From Gentiana macrophylla (taxonomy: Eukaryota > Streptophyta > Magnoliopsida > Gentianales > Gentianaceae): a stretch of 64,000 nucleotides of DNA. Where the stretch lies: contig CM047810.1 in assembly GCA_026214975.1 (NCBI GenBank), positions 90,698,560 through 90,762,559 on the forward strand, given 5' to 3'. The notes under the pieces are model-generated. The model worked only from the letters and a program-made list of their open reading frames with translations, was not told where the DNA came from and ran no database searches. The translations under genes and the position numbers were made by a program. Of the stretch, positions 58,001 to 64,000 are shown one piece after another. The number at the start of each line of letters is the position of its first letter. The first letter of the stretch is position 1.

Positions 58001-59463
58001 TCCAAAAGCTGAAGTTGAAGTTGTTGGGGACGTAGGTAATTTATATATTCAACACAATTGACTTCAACACATCCCCACAAATGTGTCTCTATAACAAAGA
58101 GTCTAAGCCAACATAGGGCATACACAAGGCATACAAAAGGCACAACAAGTCCATCAAAGAGGCACAATATGAAAAGGAAGACAATGAGGTTTGAACCAAA
58201 GACCTCATGCCTTAATACCATGTTGAGTCACCCTATCTCCCAAAAGTTTAAACTATTTGGAAATTGGCAGATAGATTATTCGCATATTAAACAGAATTGA
58301 CTTCGACAAATTACTACCAATTAACATGCAAGAAAAGGAAAGGGTAGCAAGCTGGTGCATGAAAACATCCCTAAATGTGGGTTCAAAGAAGGATCGGGCC
58401 ATTTAGGCCTAAGACATGCAGTTTTAACTTGAATTCTCATGGAACAAACCCACAATTCACAAGCACCACATCTAACACAGTGCCAAGGCTACCCTCATGT
58501 GACTACATTAATGTACTTCTAAATATATAACAATAAAAAATAAAAGACATTCTTGTTCTGATTGTAATATATATGATCATAAGACTAAGCAATTGTTTGG
58601 ATGTCCTTCAGATGGAAACCAGCAGTCTACAAAAACCTTTCAATCTTCTGACGCACTTTAACCAGGGTAGTCTCAACAACATTAAACGTTATTCTCACAA
58701 TATAAAGTTGCTTCTTTTCTTACAAAAAACATTACATAAATGATCATTATAGATGTCGTAAAAGCTCTACTTTTTTCCAGTAACACACTAAGTTTATTAT
58801 ATGAAAGCCAAGATTGAAAAATTACTGACTGTCTCCTAATTCACCACTGCAGCCAACCAAGAGGGAAGGAAGAATACCATTCCATTTCCTCAAACATGAT
58901 TGGCAAAAATTGTGCAACACAGTGACTTGCTTTCTTACAAATTTTCTTCAATAAAGCTTATATCCACCCTCCTCTAGAATGTACCCATATGATTAATGCA
59001 CGTGAAAGCAAAATATTTAACAGCTTAAAATAGAAGAATATTGCAACAAGGGAGATGATATTTGATACTCAAAAAAGCTTGAAGATGGGTACACGGTTAA
59101 CTTGCCTGCAACATCTTGAGTATCATAAGTCCCCCGATAGACGGTTCCATATGTGCCCTGAGCTACAAGATATCTAATCTCTAGCTTTGATGGATCGATT
59201 TCCCAAGCTTCCGTAGGTTTTTGATTATTCTCCACATTTCTAGACCAAACACGGCTCAAATGCTTCTCCAACTGAACATCCAAATTTTTCAGATCAATTT
59301 TATCAGCCCGGAATATCATATCTTTTGAACTTATGCTTCCTACACCCGCGCCTAAAAGCATTTTCCCACTGACATTTCCTGTGCCCTTCAACTTGGTGTC
59401 TACGGCTCCATTGTGATCCTCCAAGATTTCACCTTTGATCCCTGGCCCACTTTCGTCACTCAT
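55010..59463 (-). CDS. Raf-like serine/threonine protein kinase, group C (STY13-like), six exons
   Basis: Coding exons: 59106-59463, 57341-57462, 57014-57219, 56777-56951, 55803-55937, 55010-55219. They sum to 1206 bp, 401 aa plus stop, in phase throughout. The N-terminus begins MSDESGPGIKGEILEDH, then FRADKIDLKNLDVQLEKHL. The kinase domain starts at about residue 95 (PSKLEIRYLVAQGTYGTVYR). The ATP-binding Lys is residue 121, formed across the exon 1/2 junction (VAVKL). HRD is at 240-242 (IVHRDVKAENMLL), DFG at 260-262 and APE at 285-287 (GTLGYMAPE). The C-terminus is GGGMIPEDQ, CFCFAPTRGP, as in this family (usual length about 380-410). Group-C Raf-like kinases are soluble kinases; some members act in stomatal blue-light/CO2 or stress signalling, so a signalling role is inferred. 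Introns are GT-AG except intron 1, which reads CAG|GCAAGT, a GC donor. Nothing is missing. Confidence 0.95.
57676..57936. mobile_element. Mariner/Stowaway-like MITE in kinase intron 1
   Basis: The left end CTCTCCTCGTTCCTAAATAT and the right end, reverse complemented (TTCTGTCCCCAAGTATAAGT), carry the degenerate C-T-C-C...AAATATAAGTC terminal motif of Tc1/mariner-type MITEs. About 260 bp, no coding capacity. It lies in the long first intron. Confidence 0.45.
57937..59105. other. Remainder of kinase intron 1
   Basis: Noncoding. 58185-58235 (GGTTTGAACCAAAGACCTCATG then CTTAATACCATGTTGAGTC) resembles a worn LTR/PBS junction phrase found near many plant LTR elements. Otherwise nothing recognised. 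Confidence 0.4.
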
Positions 59464-60130
59464 TTTTAACTCTGCTTGAAAAACTAATCCAAAATCAAAA
59501 CTGCAAAATTCTAGGAAAAAACTATCTGAATCATGAAAACATCACACACAGAAACAAATGAGCAAAGATTTTACCTCAGAATTTTAGAGAAAAACATGTC
59601 AGATACTCAATTATATTCATTAATAACGAGAAACAACAGCAAAAAGGAAAAGAAAAAGGACCAACAAAAAGAAAACACAATAAGAAACTTCATGCCGTTT
59701 ATTCGTTTATTAGAATAACGCCAACCTGATTGACAAAAGAAAATTAGAGAGATTTTAATATATTCGTTGGACCATCGGTAGATGCTAAAACAAATGGGAA
59801 AAAACATAAAGCAATTGACTTTCAATTATTAAAAGCCTAGCTTCGTCCGCACCGAATGTCATCTCTTTCCATAATCAGAGCACCAAAATATATATATATA
59901 TATATAGAAAAAGGTTAGGCAAACCCCCAAGAAACACCTGATTTCTAATTTGTAGAAACAGAAGTAAACCCAGGTGCCAAAATCAAAAATCCTTCGAGAT
60001 AAGCTCCATATGTAACAAGTTTCGACAAAGAAATTCAAAAATTCCCCCACCCCTCCATAATTGAAGAAATTTGAAAGACAAATTTAGAGAGGGGTGGATT
60101 GGAAATCGACCGGAGGAAAGCAGAGGATAG
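59464..60130 (-). promoter_or_regulatory. Probable 5' leader of the kinase gene with a leader intron
   Basis: In minus-strand sense, a pyrimidine-rich, more G+C-rich stretch at about 60130-59938 looks like a transcribed leader (CTCTATCCTCTGCTTTCCTC). AATCAG|GTGTTT at 59938/59937 could be a donor, and GGATTAG at 59484-59490 an acceptor just before the ATG at 59463. The transcription start was not fixed; no clear TATA box was chosen. Confidence 0.4.
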
Positions 60131-61514
60131 AGGACCCTCTGGAGAGCGAAACGCGGGGTTTCCTGAAAATCGTTGTTTTTTTTTCCTTTTTGAAATTGGT
60201 ATGAGATAAATATTTCCTATTTATTGGCAGTTTAGGAAAGTTTCCATTTAAAAAAAAAAAGGAAAGTTTACTTGAGTTGAGATGTGGTTAGGAAAAAAGG
60301 GAAAAAGAAAACGAAAACTTCCACTCAAAAAAAAAAAAAAAAAAAAACCGAAAACAAAAATAACATAAAATGTCTTCTCAAAAAAAAAAAAAAAAATTTA
60401 ATAACATAAAATGTGCATTTGGAAAGAAAAAAAAAAATCTATAGCAAGATATTCCCAGCAAGGTGGGGACATTTTTTTTTCCTTTTCATTATTCTCCGGG
60501 TGGTGATATGATATATTTACTCCTCAATCAATACGCAATACGCATTCCAAATATTACTCCCTCCATGTTTCATCATTGACATTGATGAGGTCGATATTTA
60601 TTAAGATAAATTTTATAATACAAATAGTCAGTAGTGAGTTGTATCAAGTAACATTAGCATTAATGAATTCATTTCTAGCCTCTCACATGTGCGATAAAAG
60701 TGTATTATGTGAAAAAGAGTAAAAATGAAAAGACAAATTTTATAATACAACCAGTTGTATGAGGTTGTGCAAAGTAAGCATACATTACAAACCATTCATT
60801 TCTAACCTCTCACACACGATAAAAGTGTATTATGTGAAAGAGAGTAAAAATAAGAGGCCTAACAATGTATGCCACTTCATCATAACCTTCTTACAAGATT
60901 GCTTGTAATAAAGTCTCTCGAATGAAAGCTCACAATGTATCTTTTGCTTGATGTGCAACTTCTACTAAAATGATTTGCATGTAAAGTCTCTCATTTATTA
61001 ATGGGTCATGCCTTAGATGAATAGTGATAAACTAACGAATGATATTTGGAGTGCACATTAAAGAGTGCACATATTATTTCCCTTATTCACCCAACTAAGA
61101 GCAAACATAGTAAGATAATTGTAGAGATATTCTTACTTTACTTTTGTTAGAATAGAATAAATACATGAATAAATGTAAAATCATGGGTGCAAAATAAACA
61201 ACATTTTTTTTTTGGAGATTCTCTCTCCCCTTAACTATTTGAGAGAGCCAAAGAGACAATGTTCTCTCTCAAAAACCGTACCAAACCTTTTTCTTATCAA
61301 TATTTAATATTATTTTATTAATAAATTCAAAATATTTACCGTCATTACAAAATCTTATCATACACAAATAATCCCTACAATCATTTTATATTTATCACAT
61401 TATAACATCACATCACATAAAAACCATTATATATTTATCTTTCAGTTATCATCGCCACGTCAACGATCAACAAGCTTCTCCCCGAATCACCACTAGGTCT
61501 GCTCTAGGAGTGAC
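60131..61514. other. Intergenic A+T-rich stretch upstream of the kinase gene
   Basis: Several A-tracts (60250-60260, 60328-60347, 60380-60395, 60427-60437). ACTCCCTCCATGTTTCATCA at about 60554 resembles the end of a mariner-type MITE. No gene recognised. Confidence 0.5.
60609..60858 (+). repeat. Tandem duplication of about 125 bp
   Basis: Two copies, about 60609-60735 and 60737-60858, share AAATTTTATAATACAA, CATTCATTTCTA and ACGATAAAAGTGTATTATGTG-like sequence. Noncoding. Confidence 0.75.
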
Positions 61515-62145
61515 CAGGGGCGGACCTAAAGAGGGGATAGAGGGCACGCACCCCCTTAATATTTTTAAAATGACTAATATACCCTTGACAATTCTTAATA
61601 TTTTATAGAAACTCATATATGTAATTTGTTGTCCCTTATTCATCAAATCTGTGAAATAGCTTAAATGGTAAAGAAACTAATTTTTAGTTATACGTTTCAG
61701 GTTTGATTCTGAGCCATAGCATTATTATTATTTTTTTTTTTTTTGCTTTTGTTTACTTATTAACTCATTAGCTTTACTACTGTGAATTTTGAATATGATA
61801 TTTCTTATTAACTCATTAGCTTTTGTTTACTACTATGAATTTTGAATATGATATCTCTTATTAACTAATTAACTTTTGTTTACTACGTACTAATTTTGAA
61901 CATGATATCTCTTATTAACTCATTTAATGAAAAATTAAAAAAAAAATTCATATTTATAATCTCTCCTATATATATAATCCCTAATATTTATTCGCATTTT
62001 ACAATTCTTAATTACTATATTCATACATCATGTTATGTCTAAATTTGGACCCGTTGATAAAAAGCTTACATCTGCCTAGGGCGTTCGCCTGTGCGTTTAA
62101 CTGCAATTTACGCCCCCCTAATCGTAGATCCTGGCTCCGCCACTG
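61515..62145. mobile_element. Non-autonomous hAT-like element, 631 bp
   Basis: The ends CAGGGGCGGA and TCCGCCACTG are imperfect inverted repeats. The flanking octamers GGAGTGAC (61507-61514) and AGAGTGAC (62146-62153) match at 7 of 8, as expected for the 8-bp hAT target duplication. The interior is A+T-rich and noncoding. Confidence 0.65.
61755..61925 (+). repeat. Tandem repeat of about 58 bp, about 3 copies
   Basis: Repeats CTTATTAACTCATTAGCTTT then TTGAATATGATAT inside the hAT-like element. Copies vary slightly. Confidence 0.8.
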
Positions 62146-62255
62146 AGAGTGACCACAATGGTTGGCACTCTTACTCTCTCCTTTTATCTTATTTTCGATT
62201 CCAGATTCACTTTTTCAACACCCAAAATACAACTATCGTTTCTCAAACAAACAAT

Positions 62256-62288
<33 letters not shown>

Positions 62289-62501
62289 AACAACTAACTC
62301 CAATAATGCTCCCTATATCATTCCTCAAAATTACTTTTCTCTCACATCTCAACTAACTAATTTTACTAACAACACATTTTCCCTCTTTTTTCTTTCTTTT
62401 TTACTATGTTTAAGATAATCGGAATGAAATATTATATATTTATAAAGTTAACTATATAATAAAGCATACTTAATATTATTAATAAAAATACATGTAACTT
62501 A

Positions 62502-62810
62502 GCCTCCGTTTGTTTTGGGTTGGGTTGGGTTTATTTATTAGTCGATAATAAAATGTGATAAAAATGATAGAAGTAATGATTAGATAAAATGCTATTCTGA
62601 AATTTGGGTAGATAAAGAAATGATTGATGAGAGAAATTAAAATAAAGTAGTATAATAAATAAAATAATGGTAAAAAATGTAATAAAGTAAATAAATTGAA
62701 ATTGTAAGAGATGTTTTAATATTTTTTTATTTGAAAAAATGATTTGTGAGATAAATCATAAGAAATGATTGGTGAAGTGACCCAAACCCAACCCCAAAAC
62801 AAACGCACCC
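62502..62810. mobile_element. Tourist-like MITE, 309 bp, TTA target duplication
   Basis: The left end GCCTCCGTTTGTTTTGGGTT and the right end, reverse complemented (GGGTGCGTTTGTTTTGGGGT), form inverted repeats. TTA flanks both sides (62499-62501, 62811-62813), as in PIF/Harbinger-derived MITEs. A long A-tract at 62258-62287 lies upstream. Confidence 0.7.
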
Positions 62811-62842
62811 TTATTATATAATTTTTTTGTCTTATATTTGTA

Positions 62843-63829
62843 GAGAGATTAATATTTCAGGTCACTGTAGTGTTCCGTGTTTTTTTTCTAGGTCATGTCA
62901 AATCTGACGTTTTTTAAGGTACCACGTGGAAATTTCAATGGGTTGGGATAAAACCATCGAAATTTCCACGTTCTAGAAAGACAGCCCCGTGAAAATGCAA
63001 TGTTGTTAGTTTTGGTCTCAGCCTGGGGAATTTTGTGTTAGCATGTGGAAATTTCAATGGGTTGAGACGAAAACCGTTGAAATTCCCACGTCCTTATCCT
63101 CTTTTTTTATTTAACTAGGGTGTTCGACAAGAACATCGAAAACCGTGTTTTGGATCCGTATACTGCTGATAAGATTCATAAGAAGAAGTCACATTCTTGA
63201 CTTGATATTCATTACTACTGTCTTGAAATGGATCTGGGCTGATGAACAAATGGAGCTTCAAATTCATAGTTAAGGACTTTTGGATTGTAGGAAGAAGGTA
63301 AAGGAGGAGTTGAAGGCTCAACTACTGAATAGTAGTGACAATTGTGGTAATGACATTGACATGAGTGTTGTTCGTTGTAATCATTGTACTGCAGTGACTT
63401 GTGGTTGTGATTCCTCTTCTTTTTGATGATGACCATAATTTTAGCTTCTTCATTGGTTTCTTCATCTTCATGGGTCTTTTGAAGAAGAAACAAAATTGAA
63501 GTTGAGATCTGTAAATTGTGGGTTCTTGGGATTTTTGATTGAAATGTGCAGATGTTATTGAAAAATGTTTCTAACGAGAATGTGGGAATTTCAACGGTTT
63601 TAGTCCCAGCCCGTTGAAATTTCCATGTGCTAACACAAATTTTCCTAGGTTGAGACCAAAACTAACAAAATTTCATTTTTAGAGGCTGTCTTTCGAACAC
63701 ATGGAAATTTCCACGGTTTTATCCCATCCTGTTGAAATTTCTACGTGGAACCTAAAAAAAATATCAGATCTGACATTACCTGAAAAAAAAATACAAGACA
63801 CTACAGAGACCTGAAACTATAATTGTTGT
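62843..63829. mobile_element. Pack-MULE-like element with a perfect 9-bp TSD
   Basis: ATATTTGTA flanks the element at 62834-62842 and 63830-63838, the 9-bp duplication typical of MULEs. Long terminal inverted repeats (about 62843-63105 and 63578-63829) share TTTCAGGTC, TCAGATCTGA-like, GTGGAAATTTC, GGGATAAAACC, GTTAGTTTTGGTCTCA and ACCGTTGAAATTCCCAC. The 470-bp centre holds a gene-like fragment. No transposase, so it is non-autonomous. Confidence 0.8.
63115..63493 (-). pseudogene. Gene-like fragment inside the Pack-MULE
   Basis: Two minus-strand frames overlap: 63215-63493 (EEAKIMVIIKKKRNHNHK, then YYSVVEPSTPPLPSS and VLNYEFEAPFVHQPRS) and 63115-63321 (NEYQVKNVTSSYESYQQY, then DPKHGFRCSCRTP to a stop). 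Together they look like the 3' part of one coding sequence with a frameshift at about 63220-63320. Family not recognised. A captured host fragment is the likely origin because of its position between the terminal repeats. Confidence 0.4.
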
Positions 63830-63838
63830 ATATTTGTA

Positions 63839-64000
63839 TGTATGTTACATCAATTGAAGCTGACAACTTTTTTCTTTTATATTCTCGTTTTTTTTTTATT
63901 TGATAATGTTTGATCGATGTTTTTTTTTATAAGAGCATCACCAATCATAAACCCGTTAAAAGGTTTATGATTGTGCCAAATCATCAACTTATAAACCTTT
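63839..64000. other. Right edge, noncoding
   Basis: A+T-rich. AGAGCATCACCAATCATAAA at 63932-63951 and the TAAACC...GGTTTATGATTG-type inverted phrase after it suggest the start of another MITE that continues past the window. Confidence 0.35.

Noticed and set aside
62091..62418. Three overlapping frames across the A-tract at 62258-62287
   Set aside because: Poly-Lys or similar from a homopolymer; no domain or gene structure.

Overview
The window is nuclear DNA of a flowering plant, probably a dicot. The evidence is the plant families of Ty1/copia, Ty3/gypsy, MULE, hAT and MITE elements, plant-style introns, high A+T content, and a plant-specific Raf-like kinase gene. No bacterial, organellar, tRNA, rRNA or CRISPR feature was seen. 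The region is a heavily nested transposon landscape with one clearly intact host gene.

Layout. 1-8739: 5' part of an Athila-like gypsy element (minus strand) whose gag-pol is split by a complete copia element (Copia-1, 134-5168, with both LTRs, a PBS and a target-site duplication). The gypsy itself sits inside the integrase of Copia-2 (8740-11436, plus strand). 11.4-15.5 kb: two related small cysteine-rich-protein reading frames on the minus strand, one broken and one open, with a truncated copia (Copia-3) between them. 15.6-21.1 kb: a MITE, a 5'-truncated L1-type LINE inserted in the RT region of Copia-4, and a second MITE. 22.5-24.0 kb: an LTR with a primer-binding site and a LINE-like retroposon.

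24.7-39.3 kb: the most interesting segment, a Mutator-like element of about 14.5 kb. It carries an inward-facing decayed Ulp1-like (C48) protease gene on the left (plus strand) and an inward-facing MuDR-type transposase on the right (minus strand). A 3.2 kb array of about nine 350-363 bp units lies between them. A short GTTCACTGTTTT-like motif recurs throughout the element in one orientation, and a roughly 1 kb block is duplicated on both sides of the transposase. 39.3-49.3 kb: a probable second MULE-like element with a minisatellite and a captured LEA2-type gene fragment, split by 7 kb of rearranged LTR-retrotransposon DNA that includes a clean 1.86 kb solo LTR. 49.6-54.7 kb: decayed Copia-5 with a (TA)n tract and a TTCGGTT-rich insertion.

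55.0-59.5 kb: the host gene, a six-exon group-C Raf-like serine/threonine kinase (STY13-like, 401 aa) on the minus strand. All kinase motifs are intact and intron 1 has a probable GC donor. 60-64 kb: small non-autonomous elements, including a hAT-like element with an 8-bp TSD, a Tourist-like MITE with a TTA TSD, and a Pack-MULE-like element with a perfect 9-bp TSD and an internal gene-like fragment.

Two cross-cutting cautions. Copies that should be near identical differ repeatedly at the same CTG/CAG-containing sites (Copia-1 LTRs, the 350-bp array), which may be systematic consensus error. Some frameshifts called here as decay could therefore be artefacts.
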